A stretch of DNA of 64,000 nt from Guillardia theta CCMP2712 (lineage: Eukaryota; Cryptophyceae; Pyrenomonadales; Geminigeraceae). A program made the translations under genes and the position numbers. This document shows, in pieces, positions 1-11,195 of the stretch (within the stretch, counting starts at the first letter, position 1; each line of letters opens with the position of its first letter). Under the pieces are notes generated by a model that saw only the letters and a program-made list of their open reading frames with translations, was not told where the DNA came from and did no database searches. The DNA is taken from assembly GCF_000315625.1 (NCBI RefSeq), contig NW_005434576.1, forward strand, positions 110,901 to 174,900, in the 5' to 3' direction.

Positions 1-1145
1 GATACGCAAAGGTCTGCGATCTAGGGTGCGGGACCGGAATGCTCTCCATAGGTGCGTCGATCTTGGGAGCAAGGTGAGGACGGGGTTGGATCCTCCTCAA
101 AGTCTTGGTTTCACCGACCACGCTCACAGTTACGTCTGTGGTATCGACGTCGACGATGATGCACTCTGCATTGCGGCACAGAATGTAGGCCATATCGTTA
201 TAGGGGAAATAAGGAGGAAGGGAGGGGAGGGAGAGTGTTTGTTTGAATTCTGCTGGAAACTTAAGGCTCTTCCCAGGCAGAGGAGATGGAAGTAGATGTC
301 AACTTCGTTCGTAATGACATCACAAGCGAGAGGTTCTGTACAATAGAGGAAACAGAGACACAGGGAGAGAAGACTGAGGCGGATCCGAGTGGTTCAGACG
401 CAGGAGACGAGGAGGAGACGAGGATTAAGATGGCGACTGTCGCAGTGGAGGAGAGAAGGTGGAGAGCGAGAGCGTGTTACGACACTGTGATCATGAACCC
501 ACCATTTGGGACGAGGTGACGAGCGAGGACCAGTCATGTGGCGTCAAGATCTGACGAGCATCTCAGGTGCAAGGGGATGGACATTATCTTTCTGCTCAGC
601 GGCCTGTGAGAACATTGACTGTGATGAGGATGGTAGATTTAAAGCTTGGTGGACGTGACTGTCTATCGTTGTGGGCAGATGTCTCGCTCGACGTGCAGTC
701 TATTCCATGCACAAGGTAAAGTTTGACAAACCCTGAGGCTGGAGGTTGAAGGAGGCATTGACACTAATCTAACAGACTTCAACCCGCGAACATCTGCTGA
801 AGAAAGCAGCTCAGTATGGACTGCAGATGGAGGTCGACTCCTTCAAACCTGTCAAACTATTATGTTGTCTTTGTGCAGTCACGACCATCTTTTGTGATTT
901 CTCCCCTTCTCGAACTCACTGTTACTTTACAGGTTCTTGCTCAGCTCAAGTTTGATGTGCCGGTGATGATGAAAGCATCAGGCATGTGCCATGGCCACTT
1001 ATGCTCTCAGCAGGCCATGTACGACTTCCACAAGAAGTCAAACGTAGTGATCGAGGTGGACCTTATCCGGATTGAAGTCCCTCCATCCGGCGTCCCGCCA
1101 TCGCTCATAACTGTGATCGCTAGCTCACATAGTTGGTTCGCGTGA
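1..1145 (+). CDS. METTL5: METTL5-like rRNA adenine N6-methyltransferase, 5' partial
   Basis: METTL5 (with TRMT112) makes N6-methyladenosine on 18S rRNA; the role here is inferred from the family. The first exon (about 1-73) reads VCDLGCGTGMLSIGASILGA, the SAM-binding motif I. The next exon (from 130) gives YVCGIDVDDDAL. The exon near 286-516 carries the catalytic NPPF motif in DTVIMNPPFGT. Later exons give VYSMHK (about 690-712), TSTREHLLKKAAQYGL (776-815) and VLAQLKFDVP, then AMYDFHKKSNVVIEVDLIR after a 51-nt intron at 963-1013. Because that intron is a multiple of three it also reads through in frame. The stop is at 1143-1145. The acidic stretch before NPPF (about 340-470) is longer than in animal METTL5 and may hold another intron. 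The N-terminus lies outside the window. The gene meets the next one tail to tail. Confidence 0.85.
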
Positions 1146-1440
1146 CCGAGGGCTGCAGGGCCTGAGAGCGCTGCTCACTGAGCTTGTAGTGAACACCTCG
1201 AGTGAAGGATGCGAGGATTCTGAAGCGACAGCCAGCAGGAGAGGATCGGCAAACGAAGACGAGAACCGAAGGTGAGGTCTGTGAGGATTCAATTACATGT
1301 GGCTCAAGAGATCGGGCAGGAAAGGGAAACAGCAAAGTAGAGGAAGAGGCAGGGGGCGACGCTGATCTTTTAAACTGTTAACAAGCTGATCGCCAGCCCG
1401 AAAATTCCCAGAATTGACATGTCCACAATTTCACAAGTAT
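1146..1440. other. Convergent 3' intergenic spacer
   Basis: This short spacer lies between two gene 3' ends. I see no exon or RNA gene in it. It should hold both 3' UTRs. Confidence 0.4.
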
Positions 1441-2978
1441 CTATTTGGTTTGTTTCGTCTTCTTGGAAAGTTTTTGCGTCAGATCGTCAATCTTAGCTTT
1501 AGCTTCATCGTAGGTTTCCTTTGAAACCATCTGAGACATCTGATTTTCTAGAGTCTTTACCTGATAGGGAGTTAGTGACTTGAAGAAGGCCGAAGGGTTG
1601 TACCTTCTCCATTAGTGTCTTCGCCAGCTTCTTCGAAGCTTCTAGTTTGTTCTGATTCTTGTGGTCATCTTCCTCTGCGTCGGCTCCGTCAGTTGCGTGT
1701 TTCTCCCCATTTTCTGGTGTCTTGTTCGGCTGGGACTCGGTCGACTTTTGCAGCTTCGAGTTCAGAGCAGTGACATCTGATTTCAGGCTCGAGTTTTCTG
1801 GTGTGGAAAAGCAGCATTCAAAAGAGTCGCAACAGGCACACTCGTATCGGACCTTGCTTCAGCTTATCGTTGAGATCTCTCAGCTGCTTCACCTCCAACA
1901 TCATCGATTCTTCGCTTCGCGTCAGCTCATGTCATCGGAGTTCATCTCACCCTTACCATGTGCAGTTTTGTCTTGCTTTGATCTCTGTGTTGAGCTCTGA
2001 CTCAAGAGTTCAATCTCACACACAAATAAGTGATCGTCTCGTCAACCTCAAGGTCACTCTTGGCTTTCTGGAGATCTCCCTCCTTTTGCTTCAGCTGGTC
2101 GTTTGCCTTCTTCAGCTCAGCCTCCAGCTGGGAAACTCGTTGACTCATCTGGTTGCTCTCTTTGACACTAGGTGCTGCGACGCTGGGAGCCTGAGCAGCT
2201 TTTGGCTCATTAGAGCCTTTCAAAATCTCTTCTTGCACACGACGAATGCGCGCTGCAACTTCTGCTTCAGCAAAAGCAGTTCTGATGCAAAAATCTTGGA
2301 ACTGATGAGCGAGGACGTTCAACTGACCCTGAAGGTCGAACCCGGGCCTTCGTGAAGCTTCTCTCAATCCATGAATCATCTGCAGCATTTGATCCACAGC
2401 TCCGATCCTTGAAACATCCTGCCTGACGATCTCGACAACAATCGGATGCCCTTGTCGGATGATCTTGAGATGAACTTTGGCCTGGAGCATCGTCAGCAAG
2501 AGCTCTACCCTACAACATCCTCTTCACCCCAGTGAAGTTAGCTTGCTGTAGCCTTGCAATGACTTCTTGACTTGCAACTCTGATGCCGTTGATCTCCTCA
2601 ATTATGTCACCTGGGAAAAGTCGCCCGTACGCAGTCGATCCGGGAGTCACTCCCAAGATTTCGTTTGTTCTTCTTTCCTTTCCATTGCCCAACAGAATCC
2701 CCAAGCTTGCCTTGCTTCCAATCTTGAAGAAATCTTTGAGCTCTCCGTTCTCGAGAACCAATCTCTTGGCGTCTTCAAGCCCCATCTCCAATTCCTGTAA
2801 CACATCATTCCAGTCAATCAAAGCGGTCTCAAGTTTCGTGGACGGTTCACAGACACGGGAGAGATCGAATCAGATCCTTCTACTCTCTCATTCGTCTCTG
2901 TCATATCACTCTTCTCGTTTCAAGTGAAAACGCTTCTAACCTTCATCTTCTTTGTGATACCTGTGTCTCCGATTGCAT
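1441..2978 (-). CDS. PDZ-domain plus coiled-coil protein
   Basis: This is a spliced gene of unknown specific function. The likely start is at 2978: a six-codon first exon (MQSETQ, 2961-2978) followed by a GTATCA donor, joining in phase 0 to an exon reading TALIDWNDVLQELE that has no ATG of its own. About 2540-2750 encodes a PDZ-like fold (GILLGN, then ILGVTPGSTAYGRLFPGD, then IIEEINGIRVASQEVIARLQ). A short intron (about 2488-2535) joins the PDZ end to AKVHLKIIRQGHPIVVEIVR. The rest is a heptad-rich coiled coil (RVSQLEAELKKANDQLKQKE), ending in KIDDLTQKLSKKTKQTK and a stop at 1443-1441. PDZ domains bind C-terminal peptides, so a scaffold role is inferred. The internal splice sites between 1560 and 2000 are only partly resolved. 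Confidence 0.65.
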
Positions 2979-4436
2979 GTTACTATCAGGAAAACTCGAG
3001 GAGTCTGACTGTGTCTTGTTGGAGAAGAATCTGTCATCCTATTTCGGAAGGTCCAACTTTCTCTTTTCTTGCTCTACAGCTCTTCCAGTCCTGACACGCG
3101 TTCTACATCTCCTCTCGCAAACCTTGGACATACGAAATTTAATTCATCTCTGAATTGTGCAGACTGATTCAAGACACCTCTGCTTCGACTCTTAAGCTGA
3201 AATCTGCCGGCAATGGAACCCTCTCCTGTCCTTTCTGGTACGCATGGATTCTCTCTTCCCCTCGCTCCCTCCGATCCCCTTGCTCTGTCCTCCATTCTTG
3301 TTCGAGTCCACGTCGCAATTTCTTTATCCGGCGCTTATGATTGGGGACCACCCCACCCCTCCTCGACCTCAACAATATGCATAAAATAACGGGTACAGGA
3401 GCATCTCATTGTGACCCCCACCCAATCCAAAATTCTCTCTCGTGCCATGATCCTGCCTACCACCCACCCCTTCGTCATCTGCCTTGTACCCTCCTCTGAT
3501 ACCCACCTACCCCCTTGTTTCCATGTTCCCTCCTGTGCCGTTGCCCCTCCTCTACCCTACCCCACCCCTGAGTCAAAGCAATCAGCACCCCCCCCCTTCC
3601 CCCCCCCCTAGTGCCGAATCCGTTCTACCCTACCATCCCAGAGCCAACACTCCCTTTAGGTGTGATAAGGCTAGGGGTGGGGGGTTCACTCCTCAAGTAG
3701 GGGTGGTAGCAGGTACGGTTTATACTGGTAGAAACCATAAAACCGGTACAGGGTCCATGTCATGAGGGGGTAGTAGGGTAGTACATATATGGTATTTTGA
3801 GGGTGGGGTAGGGCCACCCCTGCTTTCCAATTGCATAGAAAACGTGGGGTGGAGACGAACGATCAGTACAGAACTGGCTTCCATTTGAAAACGATTATTT
3901 ATAACTATCTATACATTTCAAATTTACTATCATATTTACAAACTTTGATGGACATGCCTGAAAACTGGAGAAAGGAGGAGGCCTACTATGGGTCGCATAA
4001 TCTTTTCATTCGAATTATGAAAATTTCAAATTTGAGAAAAGAATTTCTAGAATAATTGAAGGCAAAGTGGTCGACAGTTGGGAACGGAAACCAGGACAAT
4101 GCACATCAGCGGCGCCGTGTGAGGAACGAGACAGAGGAAGAGGAGGAAGGAAGAGGAGAAGAGACAGCAGAATTTCTATGGAGAGAAGGGAGGAGGGAGG
4201 AGAGGCTAGTCAGCTCGACCATGACAAGGAGCGTTTGTGAGAGGTGTTGTTGTCTGTACATCTGAGGTTAAAGAGAAGCAGTGATGTGAGAGACGAGGAG
4301 GAGTTTATTACGTGTAAGCGAGATAACAAAGGCAGCAAGATGAAGTTATTCTAAGAATTTGTTTCAATCCTTCCATAAAATGATTGTGATTTTTCAGGGT
4401 TTCATGTGATTGCACCTCAACGTGGGTCTTTTCGCA
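2979..4436. other. Divergent intergenic region with C/G-rich TACCC-type motifs
   Basis: This 1.4-kb region separates two divergent genes. About 3400-3830 is full of runs such as CTACCCTACCCCACCC and, in the other orientation, GGGTGGGGTAGGG. Short open frames here (for example 3411-3765) are translations of this biased DNA. No homologous exon was recognised. An acceptor-like ttttcag just before 4399 suggests that the downstream gene has a 5' UTR intron. Confidence 0.5.
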
Positions 4437-6105
4437 ATGACGATGAATCATTCTGGTCCTCGAACAGCGGGAAACAAAAGTCTCGTCTCGTACAGATCAG
4501 GTCAAGTCATTTCTCTTGCATGCTTGAAAGACCTGCCGGCTGATCCATCTACATCAGGATATGGCATCGTGGGATACGCAGGCTACACGCCTTCGTCGGA
4601 GTGCATCCCTATACCAGTCAAAACGGGACCGAGCACATTTGAAGGTGCTGCATGGTGAGAGGAAAAGCATCCTGACTGTCTCTCAGAACGGATGGAGATC
4701 AAGGAAGCGAATCAAACCTACACCAAGGAATACTTGAATAATGGGGGATACAGCAGCTTGTACGGGAGTACTCTAGGGCTGATCAAACCGCTGGCGGACA
4801 ATTCCAATGAGGTGCCCGAGGAGCAGGCAGGGTGGGGTTATGCCTGTTGACCTTGACTTGAGCATCATGTGACTGCGTGGTCCTTGCAGCGAGAGTGTTC
4901 GATCAGAAGCAGCTGACGAGCGAGAATTCCAATCCAAACCGTTCTTGGCATCCTCATTGTACTTGAACGACTTCAAAGTTCATCAGAAACCTCAGCGGAT
5001 AGGTGGGGTTGTATGATCGTGCCTCAGACGCTGATGAGACCTGTCGTAGCGCTGATGGGAGTCAAAAGATATTCTGCACAAGGGACAACGTATTCAGACT
5101 CCTTCGAGCTTGCAGCCGACTTGAAGTACGGACAGAACTGGCTCGAGGAGAAGAGCCTCAGGCCCAAGACCTACGTCAAGTCAGTTGTCTTGTGTGTCTG
5201 ATGTGACATTCTTTCTGCTAACTTCACGATGCCCTTCATGTAGTGAGAAGCCGAAATGGAGAGACGTCGACCTGAAGCCAAGGCCGATGAGCAGTCAGTA
5301 CATGAATGACTTCGCCATGAAATCGGGAGAGATCATGAAGCAGCCTGGAGGTGAATGGCCGTCGATCTGTCTCTTCTGATGCTTCTCCCAGACATCTGCG
5401 ACAAAGCGAGCAGCAAGGAGCTTTTCCAGGGCACCACCAAGTTCTTCCGATTAGTCCCCAACTACTACGGGTTCATTCCCGCCTCAGAGGCGAATCAGCA
5501 TGCCCTTTCTCAGGTGAGACAGCCGAAGGTCTTCGACGAGCTTGACGGCCCTTTGACAGGTCAGCCGCATGGACCTCAAGCCCGACTCAAAGAAGTTCCG
5601 CCTCTTCACCCTCCAGCAATATTCTCTCAACGTTCCTGGATGTGCCAAGTTCCGCCCCAGCACAGCGTACAACTTGTCACGGTTGCATCAGGATATTCCC
5701 AGTGCGGCGTGAGCATGTTCTTCCTCCCTCATCTGAAGTTTTCGGCAGCCACAAGTTTGTCAACGAAGTCCGTGGGCGATTTCTTGTCATCGCCATCAGC
5801 CGAGGAGATGCTAAAGAGTACGAGCACGAGGTAACGACTAAGTCAGTGAGGAAATATCGCTCAACTGCTGCAGGAACAAAGGCATCCTCGGTTTTTTCCA
5901 GAGTGGAGAAGTTAGCCAGAGCTCGAACGGCATCCACAACGCACAGGGGTTCTACAAGCTCCTCCGTCCATACGAGGGTCTTCCTCGGGTTATGTGGCCT
6001 TCGTCGAGATCGGAGTCAGGGTGAGAGATGTTCTGGTAAATGACAAGGCTTCTTTGACTTCATCTTTCTTGTTCTCTCTACAGCTATCGATTCTCCAAGG
6101 TATGA
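4437..6105 (+). CDS. GY.GF-motif protein, possible ciliary microtubule inner protein (CIMIP2/FAM166-like)
   Basis: About eight exons are joined by introns of 42-75 nt (for example 4645-4686, 42 nt; 4832-4889, 58 nt). The start ATG at 4437 opens MTMNHSGPRTAG. Three loosely repeated Pro/Gly/Tyr motifs are visible: GYGIVGYAGYTPSSE, FRLVPNYYGFIPASE and NVPGCAKFRPSTAYNL. Such PGY.GF(I/V)P motifs are typical of axonemal microtubule inner proteins of the FAM166/CIMIP2 type. The rest (SKPFLASSLYLNDFK, KWRDVDLKPRPMSSQYMNDF, FGSHKFVNEVRGRFLVIAIS) I do not recognise. The last coding exon ends GYRFSKV with a stop at 6103-6105. The ciliary assignment is inferred from motif style only and needs a profile search. 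A coding sequence spliced across these exons looks secure. Confidence 0.6.
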
Positions 6106-6185
6106 GGCACGCCAATGGAAGACGTCATCGGAGACTCATTTCTCCAGCCATTGAGATGTTTCCTAAAGCAGCAAGTCATCATGAA

Positions 6186-7483
6186 TCAGTCAAGAATCTC
6201 AAGAAGAATGTAGAGCATGAAAGTTGTTACCCTCAGGAAATTAATGAATTGCTTGTTCTGATCTTGTGAAATAGACTTGCCATGAATAGTTAGCAGCATT
6301 CGTGTTGACAGAGTTGCAATTACTTCCATCAGATAGGCGAGCACATCCTTAGAGAGGTGCTTCTTTACTGTGTTCAGGATCGCGTCCTGCGAGCGAGAGC
6401 GAAATCATCAGATTAGCGCGAGACGAGAATCGAGCAAGCATCAACGCTGCAGCGGCTCTTACTTGCACTGGTGGGTTCAAATCCACAAAGTGCTTCAAGG
6501 TCGTCGTTTCAAGCTGAGAAGTCGTGAGGGAAGGGGAAAAACTCACAGCAGACAAGTCGTCACCTCGTCGTCATCTGCTTCTCGCTCCGTTCTTCCAACA
6601 ACGGGGAGTCAGTACCTGAGAGCAACTCCCCAGGGCTTTCACCTTAAGTTGCTGTACACGGAGTAGAGACCATTGGTCGTCCCATGCAGGTTTACAACAT
6701 GACCTGCGGGATTGATTCCAAGAGCAGCGCCAACTATGCGTATGCCTTCCGCCGAGAAGAAAAGTTCCAAGAGAAGGGGCTGCCGAATAGTCAGTGTTTG
6801 ACTAGTAGACCGAGAAGAGGTGACCAGGTCTTTCCCTTTCCTCTCAATGGCTAGCAACAGAGAGACTCCGAATTCTTCCTCCTTGTCGTCTTCTTCATCG
6901 TCCTCGAAATCGTCATCCTCTTCATCGATTTCGTCCATGTCCACTATAGACTGAGAGCAACACAGGATCAGCCAAACCACACAAGCCCAATGAGAAATCA
7001 GATTACCGTCGAGGATGTCAAGATAATGAATGAAAACTCTCCCTCTGTTTTGGTCAACACATAATACAAAGCTTCTCCAGGGGACAAGTACTTGTCCATA
7101 TCCAGTCTGCTCCATCCCGCAGGTACTGTGAGATCCCTGAATTTATGCTTGAGGAGAACGGAATGTTGGAGGGCCAACATCCGAGACAGAGAAAGCTTCG
7201 CAGGAGCAGGCGCCTTTGGTTTTGGTTTCGACTTGCTCATCATCCTCTTCTGCAAAAAGTTGATGCTCCTACCGTTGCCCTGGTGCTGACGAGCTTGACT
7301 CGTGGCAGATTGCGGGAGGAATGGGGAGGGTGCGAAGCATAGCTTGTGGGAGCAGGTATAGGAAGGAGGGGCTGGAGTGTTCGAGAGAAGGGGGAGGAGA
7401 GGAGAGAGACGGGCGCCCTGCTGACTTCCTACCGCAACGCGCGCTGCTCTGCCGAGCAGCCGCAGCATGGCACGCGGGGCCAT
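6186..7483 (-). CDS. Mitochondrial p32/MAM33-like (C1QBP family) acidic protein
   Basis: p32/MAM33 proteins are acidic doughnut-shaped trimers of the mitochondrial matrix, linked to mitoribosome and RNA functions. The start ATG at 7483 gives MAPRAMLRLLGRAARVAVG, Arg-rich with no acids, as in a mitochondrial presequence. The family order follows: FRDLTVPAGW; a strand with the acidic loop DEIDEEDDDFEDDEEDDKEE; FGVSLLLAIERKGKDLV; LLLELFFSAEGIRIVGAAL. The C-terminal helices are pieced together from small exons: VQDAILNTVKKHLSKDVLAY, then LMESISQDQNKQFINFLR after a proposed 48-nt intron. Without that intron the frame also stays open, so the last splice is uncertain. The stop is at 6188-6186. Alternative reading: an unrelated acidic mitochondrial protein. 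Confidence 0.6.
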
Positions 7484-7965
7484 AGTAAATGAGGAGTATT
7501 AAATCAAAAAGGTTTATAAGAAAACTACCAATTATCAATATTTAATAAATTTATATGATGAAATCAATATAGTGCACCTGCATACTACTATGTTAATCCC
7601 TGTAGATCAGTAGTGAGCAACTCAGTAATGAAAAATATTTTGTACCGAAGTTATTAATTAAAATTCCACAGGAAAGCTGGCTTCACACCGGTGGTAGAAT
7701 ATAAGATGAAAAGGGAGAGATGGGGGTAGGGGTCGATCACATTGCGACCCGCCTCTCTCTCCCATTTGTAAGAGACCCAGCTGGTTGGAGGAGGAGGAGG
7801 GACCCAGCTGGTTGGAGGAGGAGGAGGGCGAGGAGGAGGGGGAGGGGGAGGGGGAGGAGGGGGGGGGGGGAGGGGAGGAGGTGGAGGGGCACGACATTAC
7901 ATAGAAAAGAAATGCCTCGACATTACATAGATTTTACATCACAACTCGGGATGAGCACGAGTAGC
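7484..7965. other. Intergenic spacer with AT-rich block and (GGAGGG)n tract
   Basis: About 7490-7680 is AT-rich and probably the MAM33-like promoter and 5' UTR. About 7785-7890 is a purine tract containing two copies of GGACCCAGCTGGTTGGAGGA and long G runs. I see no exon. Confidence 0.4.
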
Positions 7966-10716
7966 CTATCCTTTGATGCAGATGACGGGTCTGAGCTTCA
8001 CGCACTTCCTTGAGATGCCAGCTGCATGGCACGTCTCGATGACCTGCCTGCCATTGAGCGGCCAAGACAACGTCGAAGATCTCTCACCTCGCTAACATCC
8101 TTGTAGCTTTGTGGCGCCTCCTCCGCTACCAACTTCTTGGTCGCGACCCTCGCTGTACATCCTCGATCCTGGCAGGCAGATCTTCAGCCCTCGTAGCACA
8201 GTTGTGGAGTTGAGGTCACCTCCACCTCCTTCAAAACAGCCCTGGAGTCAAGGCTTCGCATCGCTGCCTCCAACTCTCAGGTCGTTTGCAGGCTTCAAGC
8301 AACCAGACAGCACCTTGTGATCGGCTCATCGCTCTTCCAGCTCCATGGCAGGTCGAGCCGAACGTGCTCTCCATGGCCTTGGCCGTCCCCGTGAGGACGT
8401 AGCTGCACGTTCCCATGGAGCCACCGACGAGGACGGGTTGTCCGATGCTCCGATACTTGTCACAGATCTCTGGAGATCCAGGGCCGAAGGCCCTCGTCGC
8501 CCCTGCAGGAGGCGATGACAAGAAGGAGAGAAGCTTCGGTCAACCAACCTTTGCGGTGCACCAGGACCTTCTTTTTGACTCCATCCACCATGTGCTCCTG
8601 CGTGCCAAGCACGTGATTCGAAGCCGGTCCTCTAGGCGAAGAGAAAGTTCGGCGGAGACCTGGGGCGGGGGGTAGGAGAGGGGGTTGGGGTTGGCAGGAT
8701 CGAGAGAGTTCAAGAGGACGAGACAGGGAAGAGACAAACACTAAGATGGTATCGATTCTTACCTCAACCTTCGCAATGTTGTGGGATACATCGTAAACTG
8801 TGCTCATTCCGAGTTCCTTCTCGTCCCTCTCAAAGATTGTTGCGAAGCTTTGCCGGACAGCTTTTGCCATCAGACATCGATTGACAAACGCGAAATTCGC
8901 TGCTGCTCGCATGGCAGCAAGGTACTTCTGTCCCTCCTTGGACTGAAAATACATCAAACAGCATTTCAGAGCTGTAGACACGATAAGGAACAAACTACCT
9001 TGATACGACAGCAAGCCAACTGCCTGTCTACTACCGAGATCCCCTAAGCGTAAAGGTCAAGGGAAGCAGCCATGGGGTGGGCAGATTGAGTCACTTGTTG
9101 CTTCATAACCTTCTCTGCCTCGGCCACGGCATCCGTACAGACCTTGAGGCATTTCAACAAACGAACAGATTGAGAAGCTGCAGCTACCTGATGCCCAAGA
9201 CCTCTGCTTCCACTATGCAGCATGATACAAACAGTGCCAAGTTTGAGACCCATCGCGGAAGCTGCTTCTTCATCGTATACTTCCTCCACCACTTGAACCT
9301 CTGCGTAGTGATTGCCGGAACCTGCAAACATACCCGATGGTAAGAGTCAAATGCAGAACCTTCGCTTTGCACACCAAGTGACCCGCATTGATTTCTTCCT
9401 CGCGCTTTCGCACGGTCACTCACAGCATCTGGGTCTGCGCCTTCGAAAGATCCTCTCTCTTCGACCCTGTCATTCATGATAATCACTCCCGAACTCATCA
9501 AACTTGTTTCCTTGCTTACACTTCCCGATCTTCCGGCCAACACAAATTCCTCTCCTCAGCCCACGCCATTCCTCGCCGGAGGATATCATCAAGCTCCTGT
9601 GCATACAGACTCAACTCCCTCCAAGCTCTCCGTGTTGCTGAAACCTTGCCGTCCGCTTGACCCAACACACTTCCTTCACCCTGCGATGCAGTGAATGTCA
9701 CAACAGTAGCGCAGGACTGGCGCATGGAAACTCACAACTCCCACTGGGATGTTCTTGAAGAGGAGATCTGCAAGCCGATTCTTCAATGCAGCATCACCTA
9801 TCACATCGCGCTCGTGAAGGTTTGTACGCAGCAACCGAACCCCGCAGTTGATATCGAAGCCGACACCGCCTGCAAGAGATTGAGATGTGTGGACGTTTAT
9901 CTGCTGCCAACCTGGAGAGACGACAGAATCATCATCATCCATGTCAACAGCCGCGACATTTCCTATCGCAAATCCATATCCGCTATGGATGTCGGGCATG
10001 CCTATAGAGCTCGACACCACTCCAGGTAGCGTTGCTACGTTGGAAAGCTGCTGGATGGCGGACAGAAAGCCTCCCTTGCTCCCATTTGCCTGGTTCTCAA
10101 GCATCTCCTTCAACACCTGCTTCAAGAGAGGCTTGTTGGCATAGAAACTCGCACTCGATCTCATCCCCTCAATGTGTCCTTTGGGTATCGTAAATAGCTG
10201 GTTGCCGTCCCATTGGATGTACGGCGCCGACTTGAGCATGCTCTCGATGCTGGTATCGTCGATCTCAATACTTTTCCTTGCACGATCATCACTCAATCCA
10301 CCTCCCCGCAGATGCCAGTTTCCTCTTTTCGACATTTTCTCTTCATCCTGGTTATTGGCGCGGGCTTTGGGTTTCCTCGAGAACAAGTTGCTAAGTAGCC
10401 TTGCTGGATATTTGTACAACCAGGCCTCTCCAACAGCAATCTTCTTCCTTATCGTGCTAAGAATTTGCATTCCTCCTCTCTCCGTGCCCTTGCTCTCCCT
10501 CGAACTTCGCCATAGCCCTCCTCCTCTCAGACGGAGCGGCTCGGCTCCTAATGCACCCAGGCTCCCGTAAGAGGCTGTGCATGTGTGAGAGGCAGGAGCG
10601 GAGCCGTGGGAACAGCAGACGACGGCAGAGAGCGCAAGGAGGAAGAGGAAGAGAAGGCTGGAGCATGGCGAGGATGGCCGGTGGCGGCGCCTGTGGGCGC
10701 CTGGTAGGATAGCCAT
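7966..10716 (-). CDS. RTCB: RtcB/HSPC117 RNA-splicing ligase with N-terminal ER signal peptide
   Basis: RtcB joins RNA 3'-phosphate or 2',3'-cyclic-phosphate ends to 5'-OH ends using GTP and Mn2+, mainly in tRNA splicing. Conserved blocks are present in order: [34 protein letters not shown] with the metal-binding Cys; [68 protein letters not shown] with the guanylylated His; and the ending [19 protein letters not shown] with stop at 7966. Several introns of about 45-60 nt were followed. The unusual part is the leader. From ATG 10716, residues 1-35 are a basic n-region (HRRRHR) plus a hydrophobic core ([16 protein letters not shown]). LRLRGG follows at 61-66, then about 100 residues rich in Arg/Lys before the catalytic domain. 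An in-frame ATG at 10749 would add 11 residues. Cytosolic RtcB lacks such a leader, so import into an ER-derived route (periplastid or plastid) is inferred. Confidence 0.9.
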
Positions 10717-11195
10717 GATGTGCCTGTTAGCTGGAATTTCAATGTTCATACAGTAATTTCATACCACCCCACCGTTTGTAAGCTTTCATATCTGTCAGAA
10801 ACGGGAGTCGATACAATAATTTCAAATATCATTTCCTTGATTTCAAATTTTACAACTCAATTTAAACTTTACTCAAATACCCAGAACTTCGTACGAACGA
10901 AGGTGAGTGGGAAAGGGTGGGGTATCTATTTTGTTTCGGAGGGGTGGGGTAAATGAGGGGCTCCTGGGCGGGGGAAATGCGGAAGTGCGAAAAGAGTAGC
11001 GGTGATAGTGTGAGCAAGTAGGAGGAGAGAGCTGGTAGAGAAGGAGGAGAGAGTTGGTAGAGAAGAAGCATAAGGTTTGTTCGTTCTCAGCCTGAAAGAG
11101 AGGAGAACGCTCTCCATCCACTCCTCGACCACACTCGTTGCCCTCCCTGCGCATCGGGAATTTTGAGTTGGAAGTTTTTTTAGCCGAGCAGGAGG
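10717..11195. other. Divergent promoter region between RtcB and EXO1
   Basis: An AT-rich part (10720-10890) is followed by two GGGTGGGGTA blocks at about 10914-10950 and a purine-rich EXO1 leader. It serves two divergent genes, so it should hold both promoters. No exon was seen. Confidence 0.45.
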
